From: Afifella marina DSM 2698
GTDB lineage: Bacteria > Pseudomonadota > Alphaproteobacteria > Rhizobiales > Afifellaceae
DNA: 64,000 nt
NCBI RefSeq assembly: GCF_900102695.1
Contig: NZ_FMVW01000009.1
Location: 120,351 to 184,350 of the forward strand
Direction of reading: 5' to 3'
The number at the start of each line of letters is the position of its first letter. Positions within the stretch are counted from its first letter, which is position 1. The position numbers were made by a program, and so were the translations under genes. Of this stretch, positions 33,396 to 42,413 are shown one piece after another. The notes under the pieces are model-generated. The model was not told the origin of the DNA. It was given only the letters and a program-made list of their open reading frames with translations, and made no database searches.

Positions 33396-35858
33396 GTGGT
33401 CGTTGCAGAAAGTGAAGCCCGCTTCAAAAGGATCGCCGACAGCGCCCCTGCCATGATCTGGGTGAGCGATGCAGAAGGCCGCGTCATCTTCGCCAATCGC
33501 TATTATGAGACGGTTCTGGGTGCCCCCGCCGCAACGATGCTGGGCGATGGCTGGCAGCGTGCGGTGCTGCCGGAGGATCTGCCGAGCTTCTATACCTCCT
33601 TCATGACGGCCTTTGCGGCCCGGCGATCGTTTCGTGTCGAGATCCGCTTTGTCCACAAGGATGGGGAGGCCCGATGGTATCGTTGCGCCGGTGCGCCGCG
33701 ATATGATTCCGTCGACCGATTCCTCGGCTTCACCGGCTGCAATCTCGATATTTCGGAAGGAAAGCGCGCGGCTGAGGAATTGCGCCGCAACGAGTTGCGC
33801 TTCAGGGCGATCTCAGAATCGATGCCGCAGATCGTCTGGTCCTCCCTTCCGGACGGACGTATCGATTACTTCAACCAGCGCTGGACCGAATATACCGGCC
33901 AGTCGGGCGCGGACGCCGTCGAGAACTGGCCGCAGATGATCCATGCGGGGGACAGGGCACGCACGCAGCAGGCCTGGCAGGCGTCGCTTGAAACCGGGGA
34001 AACGTACGAGATCGAATACCGCCTGCGCCGTCATGACGGCGTCTACCGGTGGTCTCTCGCCCGAGCTTTGCCGGTTTATGACGAGATAAGCGGGCAAATC
34101 CTGCGCTGGTTCGGCACCTGTACCGATATCGAAGATCAGGTGGCCGCACGCCAGGCGCTTGCGCGTTCGCAGGAAGAGCTGGAGCGGGTCGTCAGCGAGC
34201 GGACCGCTGCGCTTCAATCCGCCAACGAGCAATTGCGCAAGGAGATCGCCGAGCGCGAGCATGCGGAAGAGGCCTTGCGCCAGGCCCAGAAGATGGAGGC
34301 GATCGGCCAGCTCACGGGCGGGGTCGCGCATGACTTCAACAATCTTCTGACCGTGATTTCCGGCAATCTGGAGCGACTTTTGCGGCGTCTCGACGACGAC
34401 GAGCCGGATCTTGCGCGCATCCGGATCGCCGCGGAACATGCCATGCGTGGTTCGAAACGAGCGGCCGAGCTCACGGAAAGGCTCCTCTCGTTCGCGCGCC
34501 GTCAGCCGCTCAGACCGAGGCCCGTCGATACGACGCAACTGGTCATGGGCATGGTCGATCTTCTTCAACGCACGCTCGGCGAGCAGATCCAATTGAAGAC
34601 CGAGGTCGACGATGATGTCTGGCCGGCGACTGTCGATGCCAATCACCTCGAAAGCGCCATGCTCAATCTGGCCGTCAATGCGCGCGATGCCATGCCGGAT
34701 GGTGGTGTCCTGACGGTCTCCTTGAGCAATCAAACCGTTGAAGCCACCGGCTCCGCCGATGTCGATCCGGATATGGCGCCGGGCGAATACGTGCGCCTGT
34801 GCATCTCCGATACGGGCACCGGCATGAGCCAGGAGACGCGCGCCCACGCTTTCGATCCGTTTTTCACGACCAAGGAAATCGGCGCAGGAACGGGCTTTGG
34901 CCTGTCGCAGGTCTACGGCTTCTTGAAGCAATCTCGTGGCGGCATCACTCTCAAATCGCAAATGGGCGAAGGAACGGAAATCTGCCTTTTCCTGCCGCGC
35001 TCTCGAGAAGACCCGAAAGAACTCTCCACCGGGGGGTTGGGTGCTACGCCGGCCCTTGCTGAGAAAGCTGGTGACGGGACCATTCTGGTGGTGGAGGATG
35101 ACGAAGACGTCCGCCGCCATTCCACCACTCTTCTGGCCGAGATGGGCTATCGCGTTTTGGAGGCTGGGGACGGCGAGGGGGCTCTCGCGCTCTTGCGCGA
35201 CAACACTGACGTCGATCTGCTTTTCACCGATGTCGGGCTTCCCGGCGGCCTGAACGGTCGTGCGCTTGCCGAAAGGGCGATTGGGGAGAGACCAGATCTT
35301 CGCGTGCTTTTCACCTCCGCCTATGCGCATGAGGTGTTCAAGAGCGAAGACAATCTGGGCAGAAGGGCTGATATCCTGGCCAAACCTTTCGACAGTGCAC
35401 TCCTGGCGGGGCGGCTTGCCACTCTTCTTGCCGAAGAGCCGCCGGTCGCCAAGCGCAGCGAACCGGCCCGCGCGCCCGTCATTCTCCTCGTCGAAGACGA
35501 AATGTTGATCTCGATGCTGGCGACGGAGCTGCTTGAGGAACTCGGACTTGGCGTCGAAACTGCCACGAATGCCGCGCAGGCGATGGACGTGCTCGCCCAA
35601 GATCCCGGCCGTTTCGATGTCGTGATGATCGATATCGGGCTGCCCGATCGCCATGGTGGCGAGCTGGCGGAGGACGTGCGGGCTCTGCGGCCCGAAGTGC
35701 CGATCATCTTCGCCTCCGGGCGTTCCTCCTCTGAGCTGGAGGAGACCTACCGTCACGATCAAATGATCGGGGTCGTCTCAAAGCCTTATGACGGCCGTGC
35801 CTTGGCCGCAAAGCTCTCCGAGCTTGGTGTCGCGGTGCGCTCTGTGGCGCCCTTCTGA
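33396..35858 (+). CDS. Hybrid sensor histidine kinase, PAS-PAS-HisKA-HATPase-REC-REC
   Basis: This 820-residue soluble kinase has PAS1 (~5-125), PAS2 (~130-255), a coiled-coil linker, a HisKA helix with phosphoacceptor His312 (GVAHDFNN), an HATPase domain with [17 protein letters not shown] and [10 protein letters not shown], and two receiver domains with Asp612 (TDVGLPGG) and Asp746 (IDIGLPDR). No transmembrane segments are seen, so it senses an intracellular signal via PAS domains. The start is GTG with a weak upstream GGAAAGG. Its neighbour downstream on the same strand is an RND efflux system; a regulatory link is only inferred from proximity. Confidence 0.93.
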   Translation: MVVAESEARFKRIADSAPAMIWVSDAEGRVIFANRYYETVLGAPAATMLGDGWQRAVLPEDLPSFYTSFMTAFAARRSFRVEIRFVHKDGEARWYRCAGAPRYDSVDRFLGFTGCNLDISEGKRAAEELRRNELRFRAISESMPQIVWSSLPDGRIDYFNQRWTEYTGQSGADAVENWPQMIHAGDRARTQQAWQASLETGETYEIEYRLRRHDGVYRWSLARALPVYDEISGQILRWFGTCTDIEDQVAARQALARSQEELERVVSERTAALQSANEQLRKEIAEREHAEEALRQAQKMEAIGQLTGGVAHDFNNLLTVISGNLERLLRRLDDDEPDLARIRIAAEHAMRGSKRAAELTERLLSFARRQPLRPRPVDTTQLVMGMVDLLQRTLGEQIQLKTEVDDDVWPATVDANHLESAMLNLAVNARDAMPDGGVLTVSLSNQTVEATGSADVDPDMAPGEYVRLCISDTGTGMSQETRAHAFDPFFTTKEIGAGTGFGLSQVYGFLKQSRGGITLKSQMGEGTEICLFLPRSREDPKELSTGGLGATPALAEKAGDGTILVVEDDEDVRRHSTTLLAEMGYRVLEAGDGEGALALLRDNTDVDLLFTDVGLPGGLNGRALAERAIGERPDLRVLFTSAYAHEVFKSEDNLGRRADILAKPFDSALLAGRLATLLAEEPPVAKRSEPARAPVILLVEDEMLISMLATELLEELGLGVETATNAAQAMDVLAQDPGRFDVVMIDIGLPDRHGGELAEDVRALRPEVPIIFASGRSSSELEETYRHDQMIGVVSKPYDGRALAAKLSELGVAVRSVAPF

Positions 35859-35969
35859 CAGAAATTTAAGTCGCTCTTCCTGCGTGCGGCGCGGTACCAT
35901 GAAATCTCTTGATGTGTCTGGTCGGCCCCCGCGTCGGCTGTTGGAAGGTCGCGGCAGCGGAGCGCCTCT

Positions 35970-37079
35970 TTGTCCCTTGTGAAGCAGGTTATTTTCATCG
36001 CTTTGATCGGAGCGGCCGCGCTGGCCGGCTATGCCGCCTTCGACACGTGGTTCAATGTGGGCCGCAGCGGCGAGGAAGCCCGGGCCGCGCGCGGGCCTGA
36101 AGCGATCGCAGTCGAGGTGGCACGTGCCAAGGCCGAAACAATCGAGCGCAGCTTCGATGCGGTCGGCTCCACGCGTGCCCGCCGTTCCGTCGAGATCGTT
36201 CCTCTCGCATCAGGACGGATCACCGAGCTTTTCTTCGAAGCCGGCCAGAAGGTCGAGGCCGGCGCGCCGCTTTTGACGCTCGACGACGACATCGAGGCGG
36301 CGGATGTCAAGGAAGCGGAGGCGAAACTGCGTGAGGCTGAGCTCGCCTTGGAGCGCGCTCGCTCTCTGCATCAGTCGAATACGGTCACTGCCGCGACCGT
36401 GGAGACGCTGACGGCGGCGCGAGTCACGGGGGAGGCCGAGCTGGAGCGCGCCCGGCGCCGATTTGCGGATCGCACCGTGCGGGCACCGTTTTCCGGCATT
36501 GCGGGATTGCGCCGGATCGACCTTGGTGCGCGTGCCGACGACCAGACCGTGATCACCACGCTCGACGATCTCTCCTCCGTGGAGGTGGAATTCGCGCTGC
36601 CGGAAACCGCGTTCGGCGAGATCAAGTCCGGGATGCCGATTTTTGCACGCAGTGCCGCTTTCCCCGACAAAATATTTTCTGGCGAGATCATTGCCATCGA
36701 CAGCCGCATCGATCCGGCTTCGCGCGCCTTCAAGGTTCGGGCGTCCATTCCCAACGAGGATTTCGTTCTGCCTGCCGGCATGTTCATGACGCTCTCGGTG
36801 GTTCTCGATCGTCGCATCGGGGTGATGGTGCCGGAGGAGGCGGTGATGGTGGAGGGCGACGGCGCTTATCTGTTCGTAGCGGATGGCGAGACGGCCCGGC
36901 GGCGCTCCGTCGATCTGGGTCAGCGCCAGAAGGGCGCGGTCGAAATCTCCAAGGGGCTTAAGGACGGTGAAGCCGTCATCGTTCGCGGCGTGCAACGCCT
37001 GCGCGACAGGTCACAAATCCGCATCGTCGAAGATGCGGACGACGGCAAGGCGGCGGCGAACGCTGACGGGATCGGATGA
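35970..37079 (+). CDS. RND efflux periplasmic adaptor (membrane fusion) subunit
   Basis: This 369-residue protein has an N-terminal membrane anchor (residues ~5-20), the biotinyl-lipoyl halves (ARRSVEIVPLASGRITELFFEAGQKV and TVRAPFSGIAGLRRIDLGA), a helical hairpin and the beta-barrel domain of HlyD/AcrA-type adaptors. TTG 35970 is selected because GGAG lies six bases upstream; a GTG at 35979 is the alternative. The stop overlaps the start of the permease (ATGA). There is no outer membrane TolC-type gene nearby. Confidence 0.92.
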   Translation: MSLVKQVIFIALIGAAALAGYAAFDTWFNVGRSGEEARAARGPEAIAVEVARAKAETIERSFDAVGSTRARRSVEIVPLASGRITELFFEAGQKVEAGAPLLTLDDDIEAADVKEAEAKLREAELALERARSLHQSNTVTAATVETLTAARVTGEAELERARRRFADRTVRAPFSGIAGLRRIDLGARADDQTVITTLDDLSSVEVEFALPETAFGEIKSGMPIFARSAAFPDKIFSGEIIAIDSRIDPASRAFKVRASIPNEDFVLPAGMFMTLSVVLDRRIGVMVPEEAVMVEGDGAYLFVADGETARRRSVDLGQRQKGAVEISKGLKDGEAVIVRGVQRLRDRSQIRIVEDADDGKAAANADGIG

Positions 37080-40000
37080 TCCTTTCCGATATCAGCATCA
37101 AGCGGCCGGTTCTCGCCGCAGTCGCCTCCATCCTGATCGTGGTCTTCGGGCTCTCGGCGATCTTGCGCATTCCGATCCGCGAACTGCCCGACGTCGATAC
37201 CGCTGTCGTTACCGTCACCACGACTTATGCCGGGGCGGCGCCTGAAATCGTCGATACGGATATCACCGAGACGATCGAAGGGGCGGTCGCCGGCATCAGC
37301 GGCGTCAAATCGATCAGCTCCGAAAGCCGTCGTGGCCGCAGCCGCACCACCATCGAATTCGTCATCGGCCGCAACATCGACGAGGCGGCGAACGATGTCC
37401 GAAGCGCCGTGGCACGGGTGCGCGGCGACCTGCCGGACGATGTCGACGAACCGCAGGTGGTCAAGAACGACGCCGACGCGGACCCCGTCATTCGACTTGC
37501 GGTGACCGACCCCCATATGTCGTCGGCGCAGATCACCGACTATCTGCAGCGCTATCTCGTGGACCGGCTGGCGACGCTCGATGGGGTCGCCAATGTCGAG
37601 ATTTTCGGCGAGCGCAGTTATGCGATCCGCATCTGGCTCAACCGTGAAGCGATGGCGGCACGCAATCTCACCGTCGCCGACGTGGAAGATGCGATCCGCC
37701 GCAACAACATCGAATTGCCGGCCGGAGATCTGGAATCCTCGCGCCGCCAGCTCGCGGTGCGGGTCGATAGTCGCGTCGCCGGCGTAGACGCCTTCTCCAA
37801 CATCGTCGTCGACCGCATTGCCGGTTTCCCGGTTCGGCTGAAGGATATCGCGAAAGTCGAGCTCGGCGTGGAAGATGACACGACGCTCGTTCGCCTCAAC
37901 GGCGTGGAGGCCGTGGGCCTCGGCATTTCGCGTCAGTCGCAGGCCAATACGATCGCCATCTCGCAGGCCGTCGCCGCCGAGCTGGAGCGTATCCGCCCGA
38001 CGCTGCCGGAGGGGATGGAAATCACCGTCGGGTCCGACGACGCCGTCTTCATTCAGGCGTCGATCCGCGAGGTTCTGACCGCGCTCGCGATCTCTCTCGT
38101 CCTCGTCGTTCTCGTCATTCTCGCATTTCTCCTATCCGTGCGCGCGACGCTGGTGCCGGCCGTCACCATCCCGGTGTCGTTGATTGGCTGCTTCATTCTC
38201 ATTTCGGCGCTCGGCTTTTCCATCAACGTCTTGACGCTGCTTGCCCTCATTCTCGCGATCGGGCTCGTCGTCGACGATGCGATCGTGGTTTTGGAGAACA
38301 TTCAGCGGCGCATCGACGAGGGCGAGACGCCGATGGTGGCGGCGTTTCTGGGCTCCCGGCAGGTGACGTTTGCGGTTCTTGCAACCTCGCTCACTTTGAT
38401 CGCCGTCTTCATCCCCATTTCGTTTCTGCAGGGGCAGGCGGGACGGCTCTTCACCGAATTCGGCTTCGTCATGGCGAGTGCCGTGGCCATCTCCACCTTC
38501 GTCGCTTTGACGCTGTGTCCCGTGCTCGCCTCGCGTCTCTTGAAGCGACATCGGCATCCGGCGGGCCAGGATGACAGCGGTCGGCCGTCGAGGTTCAGAC
38601 GCGGTTATGAAGGCTTGCTGCGGCGGGCGCTCGGCATGCCGCTCGTCGTGATTTCCGTCGCTCTCGTCGTCGCGGGAGGGGGTATCTTTCTCTATCAGGA
38701 GCTGCCGCGAGAGCTGACGCCCAAAGAGGATCGCGGCGTCATCTTCGTCCCGCTGACGACGCCGCAGGGGTCCACCACGGCCTATACCGACGGCGAAGTG
38801 CGTGTGCTGGAGCGGGAGCTCGAGCCACTCCTTCAGGGGAAGGACGTTCGCTCGGTCTATTCGATCGTCGGCTCCTGGGGCCGCCCCTATCGTGCGTTCG
38901 TGCTGGTGCGCCTGGCGCCCTGGGAAGAGCGCGAGCGCGGGCAGGCAGAGGTTCAACGCGACATCATTCCAGCTGTCGGAAAGGTGATCGGAGCGACCGG
39001 ATTTCCGGTGACGCCCGCCGGCCTCGGTCTTCGCGGCAGCAGCACGCCGCTGCGCGTGGTCGTGGGCGGCCCGGACTTCGAAAGCGTGAAGGAATGGGCC
39101 AATACGCTCCTCGACAAGGCGCGGCAGAACGAGGGGCTGCGCAATGCCGAGCTCGATTTCGAAGAAAATCAGCCGCAGGCCGACATTCGTATCGACCGCG
39201 AGCGCCTGGACGATCTCGGCGTCAGCGTCCAGACGGTCGCGCAGACGCTGCAGACCATGCTCGCCTCGCGCGAAATCTCCGACTGGGTCGATCGCGGGCG
39301 CGAATATCCCGTGATCCTGCAGGCGCGCGAGGAAGACCGCCGCGTGCCTTCCGATATCGGCAACATCTTCATGCGCGGCGGTGACGGGGAAAACCTCTTC
39401 CCCTTGTCATCCGTCGTGAGCGTCAAGGAAGCTGCGGCCGCACCAGAGCTGCGGCGGTACAATCGCCTGCCGTCCATCACATTGGAGGCGGCGCTTGCCG
39501 AAAACTACGATCTCGGCTCCGCCATCGACTTCATCCGCGAGGCGGCCGCCGAAAGCCTGCCGCCGGAAGCCCAGATCGCGTTTGCCGGTCAGTCGCAGCA
39601 ATATCTTGAAACCTCGAGCGGCGTGGCCGTCACCTTCGGCCTGGCGATCCTCATCGTGTTTCTGGTGCTGGCGGCGCAGTTTGAGAGCTTCATCCATCCG
39701 CTCGTGATCATGCTCTCAGTGCCGCTCGCCTTCGCCGGGGCGATCTACGCGCTCTATTTCGCGGGACTCTCGCTCAATATCTACAGCCAGATCGGCATCA
39801 TTCTGCTTGTCGGCCTGATGGCGAAGAACGGTATTTTGATCGTTGAGTTCGCCAATCAGCTGCGCGACGAGGGGATGGAGGTGCGCGAGGCGGTCATCGA
39901 AGCCTCGATCCTGCGCTTTCGTCCGATCATCATGACCGTGATTTCAACGGTGCTGGGGGCCGTGCCGCTGGTGCTTGCCTCCGGCGCCGGGGCCGAGAGC

Positions 40001-40168
40001 CGAAGCGCGATCGGCGTCGTCATCGTCGGAGGGCTGATGCTCGCGTCGGTGCTGACGCTCGTCGTGACGCCCGTGCTTTACGACCTTCTGGCGCGGTTCA
40101 CCGAGCCGCGGGGCGCGGTCGAGAAGCGGCTCGCGGCCGAATTGCCGTCAGGCGGGCGCCGTATGTAA
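37076..40168 (+). CDS. RND efflux transporter permease (AcrB/MdtB-like)
   Basis: This 1030-residue pump has the 12-TM, two-porter-domain architecture of the HAE-1 RND family. The proton-relay aspartates are in LVVDDAIVVLENIQRR near residue 400, and the second half repeats GLMAKNGILIVEFANQ. The N-terminus MILSDISIKRPVLAAVASI is typical. The porter loops suggest export of amphiphilic drugs or lipids, but substrate cannot be read. It is translationally coupled to the adaptor. Confidence 0.95.
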   Translation: MILSDISIKRPVLAAVASILIVVFGLSAILRIPIRELPDVDTAVVTVTTTYAGAAPEIVDTDITETIEGAVAGISGVKSISSESRRGRSRTTIEFVIGRNIDEAANDVRSAVARVRGDLPDDVDEPQVVKNDADADPVIRLAVTDPHMSSAQITDYLQRYLVDRLATLDGVANVEIFGERSYAIRIWLNREAMAARNLTVADVEDAIRRNNIELPAGDLESSRRQLAVRVDSRVAGVDAFSNIVVDRIAGFPVRLKDIAKVELGVEDDTTLVRLNGVEAVGLGISRQSQANTIAISQAVAAELERIRPTLPEGMEITVGSDDAVFIQASIREVLTALAISLVLVVLVILAFLLSVRATLVPAVTIPVSLIGCFILISALGFSINVLTLLALILAIGLVVDDAIVVLENIQRRIDEGETPMVAAFLGSRQVTFAVLATSLTLIAVFIPISFLQGQAGRLFTEFGFVMASAVAISTFVALTLCPVLASRLLKRHRHPAGQDDSGRPSRFRRGYEGLLRRALGMPLVVISVALVVAGGGIFLYQELPRELTPKEDRGVIFVPLTTPQGSTTAYTDGEVRVLERELEPLLQGKDVRSVYSIVGSWGRPYRAFVLVRLAPWEERERGQAEVQRDIIPAVGKVIGATGFPVTPAGLGLRGSSTPLRVVVGGPDFESVKEWANTLLDKARQNEGLRNAELDFEENQPQADIRIDRERLDDLGVSVQTVAQTLQTMLASREISDWVDRGREYPVILQAREEDRRVPSDIGNIFMRGGDGENLFPLSSVVSVKEAAAAPELRRYNRLPSITLEAALAENYDLGSAIDFIREAAAESLPPEAQIAFAGQSQQYLETSSGVAVTFGLAILIVFLVLAAQFESFIHPLVIMLSVPLAFAGAIYALYFAGLSLNIYSQIGIILLVGLMAKNGILIVEFANQLRDEGMEVREAVIEASILRFRPIIMTVISTVLGAVPLVLASGAGAESRSAIGVVIVGGLMLASVLTLVVTPVLYDLLARFTEPRGAVEKRLAAELPSGGRRM

Positions 40169-40206
40169 CGCCCGCGCGCAGTTGCAAATCGAGAAAGTCG
40201 AAGGGT

Positions 40207-40683
40207 CTAGGTCGACATCATCCGGGGGATATCGACGCCCATCGTCAGGCGATCGATCTCGTCGCCTGGGTCGCCGCTGTGGCCCGGATTGCGCACCATC
40301 AGGTCTTCGAGCGTGTGCTGGTCGAGGACTTCCGTAAAGGCGCCGAGCGCCTGGCTGAAGATCCGGTTGACCGGCGACAGAGGCCTGATCGAGCAGTCGA
40401 TCGTTTCGCCGAAGCAATCCGCCTCGACACTCGTCGCCTCCGTGAGGCGCACGACATCGCCGAGATGGATCTCGGCCGGCGCACAGGCGAGACGCACGCC
40501 GCCTGTGCGGCCGCGCATGGTCTTCAAGAAGCCGCCCTGCACCAGGAGCGCGACGAGCTTGGCGACGTTGTGCTCCGTGATGAGCGTCGCGCGCGCGATC
40601 TCTCCGGCATTCGTCTGGCGTCCGAGACGGGCGCAGTGCAGCAGAATCCGCAGTGCCTGGCTGGTCTGTTTCGTGAGCCGCAT
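40207..40683 (-). CDS. Rrf2-family regulator, NsrR-like but lacking the third cluster cysteine
   Basis: This 158-residue protein has the Rrf2 winged helix (KQTSQALRILLHCARLG... NVAKLVALLVQGGFLKTMRG-GGVRL) and a cluster loop with Cys90 and Cys97 (ADCFGETIDC). In NsrR a third cysteine follows five residues after the second; here that place is Ser103 (PLSP). It therefore may bind no cluster, a modified one, or use another ligand. The rest of the loop matches NsrR spacing (QALGAFTEVLDQHTLEDL). It may respond to NO or iron; targets are unknown. Confidence 0.82.
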   Translation of the reverse strand: MRLTKQTSQALRILLHCARLGRQTNAGEIARATLITEHNVAKLVALLVQGGFLKTMRGRTGGVRLACAPAEIHLGDVVRLTEATSVEADCFGETIDCSIRPLSPVNRIFSQALGAFTEVLDQHTLEDLMVRNPGHSGDPGDEIDRLTMGVDIPRMMST

Positions 40684-40820
40684 GGAATTGCGCTCCTAGA
40701 TGTTTGGCACGTCCGGATTCGGGACGGACATGCTCCGCTGTCTGCAATATGCCTTCGGCCCGAAGAGCGTCAACGGGTGCGTCAATATACCGTGCCGATA
40801 AGTTGTGAAAACAGCGGGCT

Positions 40821-41330
40821 TTAACGCAGGCGATGCAGCGCCGTCGCGAGGTTCTCTTCCATCTGTCCCAGAATGGCGGCGGCGCTTCGGAGAGTTTCCG
40901 GCGAGAAGTCGCGTGTGGCGATCTCAGCAAGCCTCTTCCAGACGGCATCGATGGCATCCAACGTCGCTTCGCCGTCGCGGCTCAAGCGCACGATGCTCCT
41001 GCGGTGGTCGGAACGGTGGCTGTCGCGCTCGATCAGGCCGCCTGCCTCCAGCCGTTCGAGCATCTTGCTGACGGTCGGCGGGCGCACGCGCAACTCCTTC
41101 GAAAGCGAGGAGGGCGAGTGTTCGCCATTCCCATAGAGGGCGCGCAGCAGCTTATCCTGACCGGGGTGAATGCCGATCTCGGCCAATTCGATGCCGAGCA
41201 GGGCACGACAGAGTTTGGCGGCTTCGACCAGCATGAGAACCGCTTCGGAGCGGAGGTCGTCAGGCGCCATGGCCGCCGTTGAATCGGAAGCCGGGTCGCG
41301 AGGACGACCATCATGATCGGATGCTTGCAT
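40821..41330 (-). CDS. MarR-family transcriptional regulator
   Basis: This 169-residue MarR protein has a charged N-terminal extension (~1-25) and a winged helix with SPSSLSKELRVRPPTVSKMLERLEAGGLIERDSHRSDHRRSIVRL. ATG 41330 is used. It is on the same strand as the Rrf2 gene, which lies 137 bp downstream, but no operon is obvious. Ligand and target are not predictable. Confidence 0.87.
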   Translation of the reverse strand: MQASDHDGRPRDPASDSTAAMAPDDLRSEAVLMLVEAAKLCRALLGIELAEIGIHPGQDKLLRALYGNGEHSPSSLSKELRVRPPTVSKMLERLEAGGLIERDSHRSDHRRSIVRLSRDGEATLDAIDAVWKRLAEIATRDFSPETLRSAAAILGQMEENLATALHRLR

Positions 41331-41431
41331 TCGCGCTTAGGATTATCGGGTGCCGCTTCATCCACGGTGATGTCGCGGTGACGGCTGGCGCGCATTAAAG
41401 TGCTTTAATTCGCACTCCGCGTTCCCGAGCC

Positions 41432-42166
41432 CTAAAGGCCGGGGAACCAGCTCGTGTCGATCTCATAATAATGGTCCGCGAAATCGATCAGCTGCGTTGC
41501 GCGCTCTTCGTTCGGAAACGAGATCCATCGACCCTGACGGGCGATCAGGCCCTCCTCCTTGAGCTGTTTCAAGGCGTTGCTGACCGAAATATTGCTGAGG
41601 CCTACCAGGTCGCCGATGACCTCCTGATGCAGCGGCAGCTCGAATTCGTCGGAATATGCGGGATCCATGATCCGCAGGCGCGCCCGACATTGCAGAAGAA
41701 CCAGAAGCACCCGCGATGCCGCTGGCATGCGACCCGTGGCCCGCAGGCGGTCGAGAACCGCCGCATGGTCGATCATCGCGAACGTGTAGAAGAGCGCGGT
41801 AAGTTTCGGAGAATTCGAGAAGACGCTGCGGAGCCCCGATTTCGGGAACGGGCAGATAACGGCATCGGTCGCAGCCGCGATGCCGCAGGTGCTTTCGGCG
41901 AAGGCAATCTGGTTGGTGCCGACGACGTCGCCCGGAAAATGCAGGTCGAGGATCTGACGGCGACCATCGGGGGTGTGGATGAAGGTGTAGACCCAGCCAG
42001 AATCCAGCACGAAAAGGCGGTTCGTCTCGCCTTCGTCCACAAGTGTCTCATGCCGCCTCACCGTGCGGCTTTCGCGTTCCAGTTCGTTGAGCAGATGTTT
42101 CTCGGTGTCGCTCAGGGCGGTGTAATGCGATATCTTCCGGACCAGACAGCTTTCGTCCCCGTGCAC
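41432..42166 (-). CDS. Crp/Fnr-family regulator without FNR cysteines
   Basis: This ~244-residue regulator has a cyclic-nucleotide-binding-like beta roll (RRHETLVDEGETNRLFVLDSGWVYTF) and a C-terminal winged helix (GDLVGLSNISVSNALKQLKEEGLIA). It lacks the N-terminal Cys cluster of FNR and the E-x-x-S-R recognition motif, so it should bind a different box. I prefer GTG 42166, which has a GAAGGGA nine bases upstream, over TTG 42205, which has none. Its inducing signal is unknown; the next kinase gene diverges from it. Confidence 0.85.
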   Translation of the reverse strand: MHGDESCLVRKISHYTALSDTEKHLLNELERESRTVRRHETLVDEGETNRLFVLDSGWVYTFIHTPDGRRQILDLHFPGDVVGTNQIAFAESTCGIAAATDAVICPFPKSGLRSVFSNSPKLTALFYTFAMIDHAAVLDRLRATGRMPAASRVLLVLLQCRARLRIMDPAYSDEFELPLHQEVIGDLVGLSNISVSNALKQLKEEGLIARQGRWISFPNEERATQLIDFADHYYEIDTSWFPGL

Positions 42167-42413
42167 GATCCCTATTCCCTTCTGGCTGCCAGGCTGTTGA
42201 GACAAGGTAACGCCCGTTAGGCTTGCGGTTCACATGAAGTTGGTCATGTTGCCCTTGTCCGCGGAGCCTTGCGTGCTTCAAAGACGCGAACAAACACCCT
42301 AGATCTATTCGATAGTCGATTCTTCTAGCACGGTTTGATGTTCGCCACTCAATCGTACAATTCTCGGCGGATCTCCTCCCTCATGCCCCGCCCGTTCGAT
42401 AGGTGACGCCAGC

